DNA from: CAWGOF01 sp963824225
GTDB lineage: Bacteria > Acidobacteriota > Polarisedimenticolia > Polarisedimenticolales > Polarisedimenticolaceae
NCBI GenBank assembly: GCA_963824225.1
Contig: CAWGOF010000002.1
Coordinates: forward strand, 744,001 to 808,000
DNA length: 64,000 nt
Direction: 5' to 3'
In this document: piece after piece, positions 16,350-25,900 of the stretch
Layout of the letters: each line of letters starts with the position of its first letter
Position numbering within the stretch: position 1 is the stretch's first letter
The notes under the pieces: model-generated
Told to the model about the DNA's origin: nothing
Databases searched by the model: none
Seen by the model: the letters and a program-made list of their open reading frames with translations, nothing else
Translations under genes and position numbers: made by a program

Positions 16350-19300
16350 ATGCCGAACGCACCCGGAGCGGAGGTCGCGGACGCGCTCGACCGCTCGGCG
16401 AGCCTCGCGCCCGAGGACGCGCGCCGGGCCGACGAGCGGGCGCTCGACGCCCTGGGCTCGGCCATGGCGATCGACGATCTGCTCGAGCGGCTCGGCCCGG
16501 CACGGATCGCCGCGCTGCTCGATCGCGCGGTGGCGCGCGCCGACTCACGCGACAGGGTCTGGGCGCTCCTCGACCTGGTCCGCCGCCCCAGCGTGCTGCG
16601 GCACATCGAGCCCGGCGAGCGCGACGCCTGGGCCGCGCGGATCCTCGCGGCGATCGACGGCTCGGCGTTCACCGTCGGGGCACTGTTCGAGCAGCGCGTC
16701 CGGGCGTACGGCTCGCGTGTGCTGTTCCAGGTCAGCGAGGCCGGCGGCTCCCGCGTCCTGAGCTGGCGACTCACCGCGTCGCGCGTCGAGGCGCTGGCCC
16801 GCGGAATCCTGGCCCTCGAGGAGGGACGACCGGCCCGCGTGGCGATCCTCAGCCACAACCGGATCGAGGCGATCCTCGTCGATCTGGCGTGCCTGACGAC
16901 CGGGATCGTCGACGTGATCATCCCGGCCAACGCGACCGAGACCGACGTGGGCTACATGCTGCGCCAGTCCGAGTGCGACGTGGTGTTCGCCCTGGGACCG
17001 GAGCTCGCGGCCAAGGTCGTGGCCCAGCGCGGCCAGCTCCCGCACCTGCGCCACGTGGTGGCGCTCGATCCCGCCGTCCGCGGCGGCGCTGTCTCCGGCG
17101 GCGCTGTCCCCGGCGCATCGGGCCGCGTGCTCGCGCTCGACGACGTCGTGGCGCGGGGGGACAAGGTTCCGGCGACGACGCGGGCCGAGCGCGCGGCACG
17201 GGTCGAGCCCGGCGACCTGGCGACGATCATGTTCACGTCGGGCACGACCGGGACGCCGAAGGGCATCCGGTTCTCGCAGCGCAACCTCGTGTTCAAGCGG
17301 TTCGCGCGGGCGCTCGCGCTACCCGAGATCGGCGAGGACGACACGCTCGTGTGCTTCCTGCCGCTGTTTCACACGTTCGGTCGGTTCCTCGAGATGCTGG
17401 GCTGCGTGTTCTGGGGCGCGACGTACTGCTTTCTCGAGAGCCCCGACGTCGACGCGCTCGTGCGCGGGATGCGGCGGTTCCGGCCCACTGTGTTCATCAG
17501 CGTGCCCAAGAAATGGATCCAGCTGCACGAGACGATCGCCGAGCAGGCCGACCCCGCGTCGGCCACCGACGTCGAGCTGGCCCAGGCCACGAGCCGCGTG
17601 ACCGGGGGCCGGCTGCGGTATGGCCTGTCGGCCGCGGGCCACCTCGATGCCGACGTGTTCCGGTTCTTCCAGCGGCAAGGCGTGGAGCTGCTGAGCGGCT
17701 TCGGCATGACCGAGGCCACGGGTGGGATCCTCATGACGCCCCCCGGAGCGTACAAGGACGATTCGCTCGGCGTGCCGCTCCCCGGGATCGAGGCGCGCCT
17801 CGCGCCCGATGGCGAGCTGATCGTCCGCGGGCCCTACGTGATGCTGGGCTACCTCGATACGCCGGGCAGCGCTCCGTCGTTCGATGCCGAGGGGTGGTTC
17901 CACACCGGCGACCTGATGGCGCAGGATGCCGACGGATACTTCCGGCTCGTCGACCGCAAGAAGGAGATCTACAAGAACATCAAGGGCGAGACGATCGCGC
18001 CCCAGCGCATCGAGAACCTGTTCCGGGACTTCGACTCGGTCGGACGCGCGTTCCTGGTCGGCGATCATCGCGAGTACAACACGCTGCTGCTGTGGCCGCA
18101 CCCGGAGTACCGCGCGCGACACCTCGACGGGCTCGAGCCGCACGAGGTCAAGGACCACTACCGCTCGATCGTCGTATCGGTGAACCGATTCCTCGCGCCG
18201 TACGAGCGCATCGTCGACTTCGCGGTGATCGATCGGGACCTCGACCCGGCTCTGGGCGAGCTGACCGAGAAGGGCACGCCGCGCCGGCCGCAGGTCGTAC
18301 GCAACTTCGAGCCGGTGCTGCGCCAGCTGTACCGCCGCACCGTGCTGCACGTCGGAGGCCTCGACCTGACGGTCACGAACTGGATGTTCCAGGTCCTCGG
18401 TCTGACGGCCAACGACCTGCGGGTCACCGAGGACACGTTGGCCCTGCCGGGCGCACCGCCGCTCGGGGCCCGGCGCACCGCGCGGGGTGAGGCGCTCGTC
18501 GGCTCGTGCGTCTATCGGTTTCCTCCGGACGGCCCGCTCAACCTGGGGGTCGTGCTGACCACGCCGCGGCTGTGGCTCGGAAACGACGCGCTGGTCCAGG
18601 CGGTCCCGATCGACCTGGCGCAGCGCGTGCGCCCGGGCCGAGCGGCCGACGGGATGGCGTGGGTCGGCCGGCCCGAGCCGTACGCGCCGCGCGACACCGA
18701 CCGCGCGGCCCTGGCCGACGCTCTGCGGCACGGAAAGCACGATCTGAAGACGGTGCATCTCGCGGCGTGCTTGCTCGATGCCGCGGACCCGGCGCTCGCG
18801 CTCGGCGCGATCAAGCTCCTCGGGCGCATCGTGGCCTCGACCGACGAGTCGCTGGCCGAGCCGGTGCGTGTCGTCCTCGCGCGCGCCGCCGAGGCGGATC
18901 GCGAGGTCGCGCGCCGTGCGTTCCAGCTCCTCGTTCCGGCCGAGCGCGAATCGCGGTTCCGCGCGGTCGTCGAGCGGTTCCTCGCGCGCGACGCGGAGCT
19001 GATCGACGCCGAGACGCGCGCCGACCTGGTCAAGCGTCGTTTGCCCGACGCCAAGCTCGACGCGCTGGTCGATCTCGCGCGCGAGGCCGCGAGCGCGTCG
19101 GCCGCCGCTGCGTCGGCCGACGCTGCGGCGGCCGCGGTCGCCGTGCCGCGGGCTGCCGCGCTGCTGCGGTTCCTCGCGGCCTATGGCGCGGCGCATCCGG
19201 CAACGTATCGCCGACTTCGCGCGTTCCTCCTGCGCACCGGGCTGTTCGCGGCCGACGCGGTGGTGCGCGCCGAGGCCGACGAGGCCGCGGACACGCTGCA

Positions 19301-21098
19301 GAAGGGGTTCCGGGCGTGGCTCGGCCCGAACGCGCGCATCGCCGTCGACCCCGAGACGGGTCAGGAGTACGGCTGGGACGACGTGGTCGTGTTCGATGAC
19401 GAGGTCCCGGAGCCGGATCGGTCGCGTCTGCTCTCGGGGATCAAGAACACGCCGCTCCTGCGCGAGGCGTCGTTCCTGTTTTCGAAGGGCATCCTGCTGC
19501 GCATCGACGACATCCCGCCGGGCGGCATCTGGGTCCGGCCCCTCGGCGCGCGGCCGGACAAGGCCACGTACCGCCTCACGATCCAGACCCGGTTCCACGG
19601 CGGCTACGACCTGGCGATCAGCCTGAACCACGGGCTGACCGTCGAGCAGGTGGCGGAGGAGATCCGCTGGCTGATCCTCAGCGGCGAGTCCGCGGGGCAA
19701 GAGCCGCTCGTCGCCGAGTTCGGGGGCTACTGGAAGCGTCAGGACCTGTGGAGCGCCGAGTTCGTGACCGGGGACACTCTGGCCCGCGCCCTGCGCCGTC
19801 TGTCGCGCCGGCCCGAGGAGCGCGAGCGGTTCCGACAGATCTGGCCGTTCCTCGCGTGGACGGCGCTCGCCGGGTACGTCGATTTCTGGCGCCGCACCGG
19901 ACGGCGCTGGGAGATCGCCGATCCGAGCATGACCGGGATCGTCGTGCCGACCGACGACTTCCACACCGGTGTGCGCATCGTCTCGCTCACCTGGCGCCGG
20001 CCGCACCGCGGCCTGTTCGTGATGCTGCGCTCGTTCAAGGACGAGTTCGTGCGGCCGGCCGAGGAGCAGTATCCCGAGCTCCGAGGCCTCGTCGGTCCGG
20101 AGATCGTGTTCTCCGCGGTGCTCGAGGTGTTCGGCGAGGACGCCGGGCTCGAGCTCCTCGACGCCGCGCGCGGCTCGGCCACGGCTCCCGAGGATGGAGA
20201 GCTGCTCCGCGCCCTCGACGGCTTCGTCGACAGCGTGCGCCGGCGTGGGTTCTTGCCGCGACGTCTGCACTTCGCGGTCGAACGGTATCTGCGCTGGGAG
20301 CGCCTCTCCGCCGATGCGACCCCCGTCGCCCGCGCCCGCACGCTACAGGAGCTGTACGAGACGTACGGCCTGCAGTCGCTGGCCCACGAGTATCCCGAGA
20401 CGCGGCTGCGGTTCTTCCGCGAGACCGTGCTGCGCGACGGAAGCGCCGAGCTGATCGCGGGCCTCGACGAGCTGATCGGCAAGCTGCGCCAGCGCGACCT
20501 CGTGGGCGACGAGCTGATCGACGCGGTGGCCGAGCAACGGGCACGCCTGCGCGTGACGGAAGCCGAGGACTACTTCCTGGCCCGCCTGTCGCTCCCCTAC
20601 CTGCGTCCGGAGGACGCTGCGAACTTCGTGTCGAGCGACCTCGGCGGCCGGCCGCAGAGCGAGATCGTGGTCAACCTCGAGGACCAGGAAGGCGGTCGAT
20701 TCCGGGTGCGCCATGCCCTGAACCCGAAGGAGGTCGGGCGCCTGCACCGGCTGTTCCTCGCGGCCAAGCTCGACGTGCACTTCCGGCCCGAGCACCGGTA
20801 CCTCGTGGCGATCAACGACCGGCAGCAGATCCTCGGCGGCATCTACTACGAGGTCGAGGAGGGCGGTGAGACCGCGCACCTCGAGAAGATCGTCGTGGCC
20901 GAGGCCTGGCGGCGCAAAGGCGTCGCCGACGGACTGATGACCGAGCTGTTCAATCGCCTGCGCGCTGCGGGCGTGAAGACCGTGACGACCGGGTTCTTCC
21001 GGCCCGAGTACTTCTACGCCTACGGGTTCCGGATCGAGAAGCGCTACGCCGGCCTCGTCAAGTCGCTGAACGACGAGCCCGCGCGGCCCGCGGTCTGA
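16350..21098 (+). CDS. Acyl-CoA synthetase / unknown middle region / GNAT acetyltransferase fusion, 1582 residues
   Basis: ATG at 16350 is chosen because GGAG lies 9-12 bp upstream. Residues ~60-640 are an adenylate-forming acyl-CoA synthetase: MFTSGTTGTPKG near 294-305, GFGMTEATGG, a GDLMAQDADGYFRLVDRKKEIYK-type hinge and a C-terminal lysine region. Residues ~640-920 are alpha-helical and Ala/Arg-rich with HEAT-like helices. Residues ~950-1330 contain blocks I do not recognise (ILLRIDDIPPGGIWVRP, GYDLAISLNHGLTVEQV, WEIADPSMTGIVVP), faintly like a kinase fold. The C-terminal ~110 residues are a GNAT domain: HLEKIVVAEAWRRKGVADGLM for acetyl-CoA binding, then FRPEYFYAYGF. It could activate an acid and transfer an acyl group within one chain. 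The substrate is unknown. Confidence 0.82.
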   Translation: MPNAPGAEVADALDRSASLAPEDARRADERALDALGSAMAIDDLLERLGPARIAALLDRAVARADSRDRVWALLDLVRRPSVLRHIEPGERDAWAARILAAIDGSAFTVGALFEQRVRAYGSRVLFQVSEAGGSRVLSWRLTASRVEALARGILALEEGRPARVAILSHNRIEAILVDLACLTTGIVDVIIPANATETDVGYMLRQSECDVVFALGPELAAKVVAQRGQLPHLRHVVALDPAVRGGAVSGGAVPGASGRVLALDDVVARGDKVPATTRAERAARVEPGDLATIMFTSGTTGTPKGIRFSQRNLVFKRFARALALPEIGEDDTLVCFLPLFHTFGRFLEMLGCVFWGATYCFLESPDVDALVRGMRRFRPTVFISVPKKWIQLHETIAEQADPASATDVELAQATSRVTGGRLRYGLSAAGHLDADVFRFFQRQGVELLSGFGMTEATGGILMTPPGAYKDDSLGVPLPGIEARLAPDGELIVRGPYVMLGYLDTPGSAPSFDAEGWFHTGDLMAQDADGYFRLVDRKKEIYKNIKGETIAPQRIENLFRDFDSVGRAFLVGDHREYNTLLLWPHPEYRARHLDGLEPHEVKDHYRSIVVSVNRFLAPYERIVDFAVIDRDLDPALGELTEKGTPRRPQVVRNFEPVLRQLYRRTVLHVGGLDLTVTNWMFQVLGLTANDLRVTEDTLALPGAPPLGARRTARGEALVGSCVYRFPPDGPLNLGVVLTTPRLWLGNDALVQAVPIDLAQRVRPGRAADGMAWVGRPEPYAPRDTDRAALADALRHGKHDLKTVHLAACLLDAADPALALGAIKLLGRIVASTDESLAEPVRVVLARAAEADREVARRAFQLLVPAERESRFRAVVERFLARDAELIDAETRADLVKRRLPDAKLDALVDLAREAASASAAAASADAAAAAVAVPRAAALLRFLAAYGAAHPATYRRLRAFLLRTGLFAADAVVRAEADEAADTLQKGFRAWLGPNARIAVDPETGQEYGWDDVVVFDDEVPEPDRSRLLSGIKNTPLLREASFLFSKGILLRIDDIPPGGIWVRPLGARPDKATYRLTIQTRFHGGYDLAISLNHGLTVEQVAEEIRWLILSGESAGQEPLVAEFGGYWKRQDLWSAEFVTGDTLARALRRLSRRPEERERFRQIWPFLAWTALAGYVDFWRRTGRRWEIADPSMTGIVVPTDDFHTGVRIVSLTWRRPHRGLFVMLRSFKDEFVRPAEEQYPELRGLVGPEIVFSAVLEVFGEDAGLELLDAARGSATAPEDGELLRALDGFVDSVRRRGFLPRRLHFAVERYLRWERLSADATPVARARTLQELYETYGLQSLAHEYPETRLRFFRETVLRDGSAELIAGLDELIGKLRQRDLVGDELIDAVAEQRARLRVTEAEDYFLARLSLPYLRPEDAANFVSSDLGGRPQSEIVVNLEDQEGGRFRVRHALNPKEVGRLHRLFLAAKLDVHFRPEHRYLVAINDRQQILGGIYYEVEEGGETAHLEKIVVAEAWRRKGVADGLMTELFNRLRAAGVKTVTTGFFRPEYFYAYGFRIEKRYAGLVKSLNDEPARPAV

Positions 21099-21255
21099 TC
21101 CGATCGTTTCTGCTACGATCGGGCCGGGTGCCCGGGGGGCGCCCGCGCCCGAAGAAGAGCCGCGCTCACCCCCGAAGATCCAGGGTGGATCGGATGAGCT
21201 CCCTGGCCGCTGCGAACCGTCGGGCCCCGCGCAGCGTAGACCCTGGGGGTGCCTC

Positions 21256-21777
21256 ATGCTCTCGAAGCTGCGCGCGCGAGCGCGTCTCTTGTTACGCCAG
21301 CTCCGCTCCGACGATCCGGCGCGCTCGACCGCCGCGGCGGCGCGCTTCGGTCGGCTGGCCACGCTCGCCGCGTGCGCGAGCGATCCGCCGCGCCTCGCGC
21401 AGCGGGCCCGGCTCAAGCACGCGTTGACGGTGATCGCGCTCGAGCACGGCCAGCCGTCGTGGCCCGCGCTCAAGGCCGCTCTCGATCGAGCGCCGGCCGA
21501 GGCCGTGGTGTGGTATCCCCGCGGCATGGGCGCGTTCCTCAACCGCTGGTTCGCCCGCTACGAGGACGCGCGGTGGTCGCTCGAGGCCGAAGGCGGCTAC
21601 CTGTTCCCGTATCGCGATCAGTTCTTCGTGTGCGAGGCGCGCGCGCTCGAGGTCCTCGGTCTCGACGCCGACGATCCCGACTGGGCGCGCATCGACCGCG
21701 ACTGCGCGCGCCCGGGGGACGTCGAGGCCTACGCGCGGCTGCGACAGAGGCGCGCGGCGCACGGGGACGCATCGTGA
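21256..21777 (+). CDS. Conserved protein of unknown function
   Basis: 173 residues, basic N-terminus, no signal peptide or membrane helix. A central LKHALTVIALEHGQPSWPALKAAL segment resembles short helical modules found N-terminal to ankyrin-type proteins in several phyla. The second half has YLFPYRDQFFVCEARALEVLGLD, which looks like a small alpha/beta domain. No catalytic residues are evident. Its stop overlaps the next start (GTGA), and it begins 157 bp after the synthetase fusion, so the three small genes form their own operon. Confidence 0.65.
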   Translation: MLSKLRARARLLLRQLRSDDPARSTAAAARFGRLATLAACASDPPRLAQRARLKHALTVIALEHGQPSWPALKAALDRAPAEAVVWYPRGMGAFLNRWFARYEDARWSLEAEGGYLFPYRDQFFVCEARALEVLGLDADDPDWARIDRDCARPGDVEAYARLRQRRAAHGDAS

Positions 21778-22466
21778 TCCGCCGCGTGTGGCACGGCTTC
21801 ACGACCCGCGAGAACGCGGAGGCCTACGAGCGCTTGCTACGCGACGAGATCTTCGCCGGGATCGCGGCGCGGGAGCTCCCGGGCTACCACGGGCTCGAGC
21901 TCCTGCGCCGCGACCTCGGGACGGAGGTCGAGTTCGTGACGATCCTGCGCTTCGCCACGCTCGACTCCGTGCGCGCGTTCGCGGGCCAGGACCACGAGGT
22001 CGCAGTGGTCCCGCCCGCCGCGCGCGCGCTCCTGCTGCGGTTCGACGCCCGAGCCGCGCACTTCGAGCTGCGGGACAGCCGTCCCGCGGTGTCGCCTGAG
22101 GACCGCGCGGCGATCGACGAGCTGCGGGCGCGCGACGCCCGGGCCGCGCGAGCCCAGGACTTCACGACGCTGCGCACGGTGATCGATGACGAGGCGGTGA
22201 TGCTGCCGCCCGGAGCGCCCCGGCAGTGCGGGATCGGCATATCCGACGTCGCGCCGACGCACGACGTCCTGGACTACGTCATGGAGTTCGACGAGCTCGA
22301 GATCCGGGACGATCGGGCGATCGAGTGGGGCACGATCCGCGGCGCGATGCGCGGTCGCGAAACGGGTGCGGTCGAGAGCTCGAGCTACCACGTGATGCGG
22401 ATCCTGCGCCGCCAGCCCGACGGAACGTTCAAGGTCTATCGCTCGATCTGGGCCCCGAGCGATTGA
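21774..22466 (+). CDS. ABM-like domain plus SnoaL/DUF4440-like domain protein
   Basis: 230 residues from the GTG of a GTGA overlap. The first ~95 residues (IRRVWHGFTTRENAEAYERLL, LRRDLGTEVEFVTILRF, AVVPPAARALLLRFD) have the ferredoxin-like pattern of an antibiotic-biosynthesis-monooxygenase-type domain. From ~105 on (AAIDELRARDARAARAQDFTTL, VIDDEAVMLPPG, SSYHVMRILRRQPDGTFKVYRSIW) it is a cone-shaped SnoaL/DUF4440 ketosteroid-isomerase-like domain. Both folds bind small hydrophobic molecules, and no substrate can be assigned. The frame extends upstream to 21249 only as a shadow of the preceding gene. Confidence 0.7.
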   Translation: MIRRVWHGFTTRENAEAYERLLRDEIFAGIAARELPGYHGLELLRRDLGTEVEFVTILRFATLDSVRAFAGQDHEVAVVPPAARALLLRFDARAAHFELRDSRPAVSPEDRAAIDELRARDARAARAQDFTTLRTVIDDEAVMLPPGAPRQCGIGISDVAPTHDVLDYVMEFDELEIRDDRAIEWGTIRGAMRGRETGAVESSSYHVMRILRRQPDGTFKVYRSIWAPSD

Positions 22467-22473
22467 GGCGACG

Positions 22474-22938
22474 ATGGCCGAGCTGCGGATCGAGATGACC
22501 AAGCGGCCGGACGGTGGGTCGGTGCTGCGCTGCGTCCGAGCCGACGGCTCGACGACGTGGCAGCACCACCGCGGGCGGCAAGCTGCGTTCTTCCCCGTGC
22601 ACGACCTGGCGCACCTGGCGGTCGAGTCGGTGCTGGGCGCGACGAGCGGGTTCTACGGCCTCGTGGCCGCGGGGTGGGACATCGAGGACACGACGGGCAA
22701 GGGAGCGCGCGGGGCGATCCCCGACGAAGCCATGCGGATCGAGCGCCTCGTCGGCATCCTCGACCTCGAGCGCGCCGGGTCCGCGAGCTGGTCGGCCGCG
22801 GCGCTGAACGCGCAGCTCGGCGGCGAGCCGACGATCAGCGACGAGGAGCTCGAGCGCGTGCGCGCGACGACGCACGAGCTGATCGCGAGATGGTCGAGCT
22901 TGGCACCGGGTGAAACCCTCGTCGTGCTATTCGGGTGA
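22474..22938 (+). CDS. Conserved protein of unknown function
   Basis: 154 residues, soluble. It starts with MAELRIEMTKRPDGGSVLRC. The most conserved-looking stretch is FFPVHDLAHLAVESVLG followed by FYGLVAAGWDIEDT, with paired His and Asp residues that could bind a metal. I know similar uncharacterised proteins but no function. It follows the preceding gene by 7 bp and is convergent with the protease gene (10-bp gap). Confidence 0.65.
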   Translation: MAELRIEMTKRPDGGSVLRCVRADGSTTWQHHRGRQAAFFPVHDLAHLAVESVLGATSGFYGLVAAGWDIEDTTGKGARGAIPDEAMRIERLVGILDLERAGSASWSAAALNAQLGGEPTISDEELERVRATTHELIARWSSLAPGETLVVLFG

Positions 22939-22948
22939 GCGGTTCCGC

Positions 22949-25900
22949 TCAGTACAGCGACGACTCGTTTCCGCAGGTGTCGAATGCGCTCACGAGGTAG
23001 TACAGGTCCTGGGGCGCAACCGCCGCGCCCTCGTGGGTAAACGAGAGCGCGTTCGTCGAGCCCACGCGAACGCCGTCGGTGAACCCCGGCGTCGTTGCGA
23101 CGTAGACGCCGAAGCGCGCACCGGCTCCGAGATCCCACTCCAGCACGACGTCCTCGCCATGGCGGCGACCACGAATCGAGCCCAGAGATTGCGGAGGTGT
23201 CGAGCAGCCGATGCACTCGCGTCCCTGATCGATCATCGCCCAGTCGTCGATTCCGGCCTCGTCGCTCGAGCTGAGGCTGAAGGCGGAAAGGACGAAGCGG
23301 AACTGGTGCCCGGCGTCGAACCAGCCGTCGATCTCGAACGGATGGCGGATTCTGCGCCACATCGGCGTCGCGAGCGGTGCCAGCTCGGTCAACGGCTGGA
23401 ACGGCGGGTTGAAGACGTTTCCAGGCTTGAACTCGACGCGCAGACGGGTCGACGGGTGCCCGGCGACCCAATACGAGTACTCGAACGCAGGTGACAGCAC
23501 CGGCTCGTTCAGCTCCCCGAGCCTAGGCGTGAGCAGAATCGTCGATCCACCGTCAACGTCGTTCTGCTGTCCGTTGACTTGCGTGGACTGGAGTCCGGTG
23601 ATCCAGCAACGCTCCCCGTCCGGGCAGTCTCCGGACTGGAACGGCGGTGCGGGGTGGGGGTTCCCCAGCTCCCAGTTGCCGCTCGTCGCGGTCGAGAGCC
23701 CATCGAACGTCCAGCCGTCGTCCGACAGCTCGAAGCTCCCCCGCAGGACGGTGCGGTCGATGCCGCTCGACTGCACCGCGAACACCGTGTCGGGACCCGA
23801 CTCGTTGCCGGCGCTGTCCCGCGCGCGAACGATGTACCAGAAGTCGGTGTAGGCGGGCAGTCCCGAGTCCTCGAACGTCGTGCTCGTCGTCGATCCGACG
23901 AACGTCGGCGGTCCAGGCAAGAAGAACGGATCGTCGGGACTGCGATACACATCGTAGGTGACCGGACCGCACTCCTCGGTCGCCGGAAGCCACGACAGCC
24001 CGATCACGCCACATCCCGGACGTGGGGACACGGACTGGGGACCGGTGAACGCCGGCGGTCCGACGTCGGGACCGCTCGGTGGCACGATGGGGAGCCGGAT
24101 CGAGTTACCCTCGGCGCCACCGAGCGAGTCCGCGGCGCGCACGGCGTAGAAGTAGGTCACTCCGCCCCACAGTCCCGTATCGACGTAGCTCGTCGGCTTG
24201 ATCCCGCTCGCAACGAGATTCTCCGGCCCGGGAGCGAACGCCACGCTCGTGCTGCGATACACGTCGTAGCGAACGGACGAGTTCACGCAGTTGCGCGTCG
24301 CCGCCGCCCAGCTCAACGTCGATTGCCCGCACCCTGGCCCGGGCACGACGCTCGACAGCCCCGCAAACGTCGGTGGCGTCGCGCACGGCGGCGAGGGCTC
24401 GCATACCCCCTGCGGGTTCCCGAGTGTCACGTCGATCCACGACGGCTCCTGCGCACATGACCCGCCCGCGCTCGGATCGAGCCGAATGCGCAAGACGTCC
24501 GCACACGCCGCCTGAGGCGAGACGGCGCGGAAGCGCAGCGCATCCTCGCCCGCCGCGCTCGCCCCCGGCGCGATCCCCGGCCAGGCTGCGGTCGCATCGA
24601 GCAGCGTGACCGCGGACGTCGACGTCAGCGTCCCCGAGCCCCCACCCGAGGCCGCGGTCCCCACGTTCGAGAGCTCGATCGAAAGATCGACTTCCTCGTC
24701 CGGATCCGCGTATCCCGATCCGTTCGTGTCCTGAACCGTGGCGGCCGTGACAGTCAGCATCGGTTGAGCCACCGCCTGCGAGCTGATCGGGCTCTCGATC
24801 CGCGACTCGCACCCCGACGCCGTCTCGGCCAGCACCACGTAGCCGTAGGGGATGCCCGGCACGATCTCGTGGTCGGAGTACGTCCGCGGCGCGGGCGGTA
24901 CGACGGTCGCCACCTCGAACAGCGCCTCGACGCCCGGCTCCTGGCGCAAGACCACGTATCGAGCGGCCCCCGTCACGCTCGTCCAGGACAGATCGATCCG
25001 GTCACAACCTGGAGTCACGGTCACGACCGGTTGCGCGGGCCGCGAGCAGTACGGCGAGGCTCCGCGATTCTGCCCCGCGATTCCGTGCCGCGAGAACGCG
25101 TTGAAGATGTCGGTCCCGTTCGGCGTCCCGTTGCTCAGATTCCCGTCCGTGTCGTCGGCCAAGAGGTACGCGTCGTAGACCGACGGAAACGACGTCGGTA
25201 GATATCCCACGGCGAACGGCGACGACGTGAAGAACAGCCGCTCGGCCTCGCGCCAGCCGGTCCGAGCTCCGTGCCGCGCCGCGAGCGCCAACGCCAGGTC
25301 CCACGCCGTCTGTCCGAGGATCTCGCCCTCGCAGTGCAGCTCGAACCCGAGCGGCCCGAGCTCGCCGACTTGCGGACACTTCGTCCCGATGTTCGACGTG
25401 GTCAACAGGCCCCGCGGACCGTTCGGATCGAGGTTCCGTACTGGGCTGCCGTCCGTGAAGAAGCCCGGCCCCATCAGTGCGCTGTGCGTCATGAGCATCG
25501 ACACGACGTCCGCCGTGCCCTCGCCCGTGGCCCCGTCTCCTTCCGCGGTGTGGAAGTCGAGACCGTGCCCCCACTCGTGGTACGCGATGTCCGACACCTC
25601 GCCCGTGTTGCCGCACCCTTGGCCGGCGCGGAAGAAGTACACGTCCCCGTCGTAGAACGCGTTGCAAGTCGCCGGGTAGTTCGTGTGCGAGACCAGCACC
25701 TCGTCGAGCCACGCGAGCCCCGGAAGCCACGCCTTCGCGATCCGCCGCACCTGGTTCAGGTGGTAGTACGAGGTGCGATCGGCCGGCGTCGACGCCCCGT
25801 TCCCCGTCGCGTCGACTCCGCCGAAGCCGAAGTCGAGCCTTCCCGTCCCCCCGCCCACGGTGGCCAGCGGGTCGAACGGATTCGCGCAGCCCGCGCAATC

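Noticed and set aside
17090..17112. Tandem GGCGGCGCTGTC repeat
   Set aside because: Two copies inside the synthetase coding frame encoding a Gly/Ala linker; too short to be a functional repeat array.
17319..20270. A 983-codon minus-strand frame inside the synthetase fusion
   Set aside because: The opposite strand encodes recognisable synthetase and GNAT motifs; this frame shows none and has shadow-type composition.
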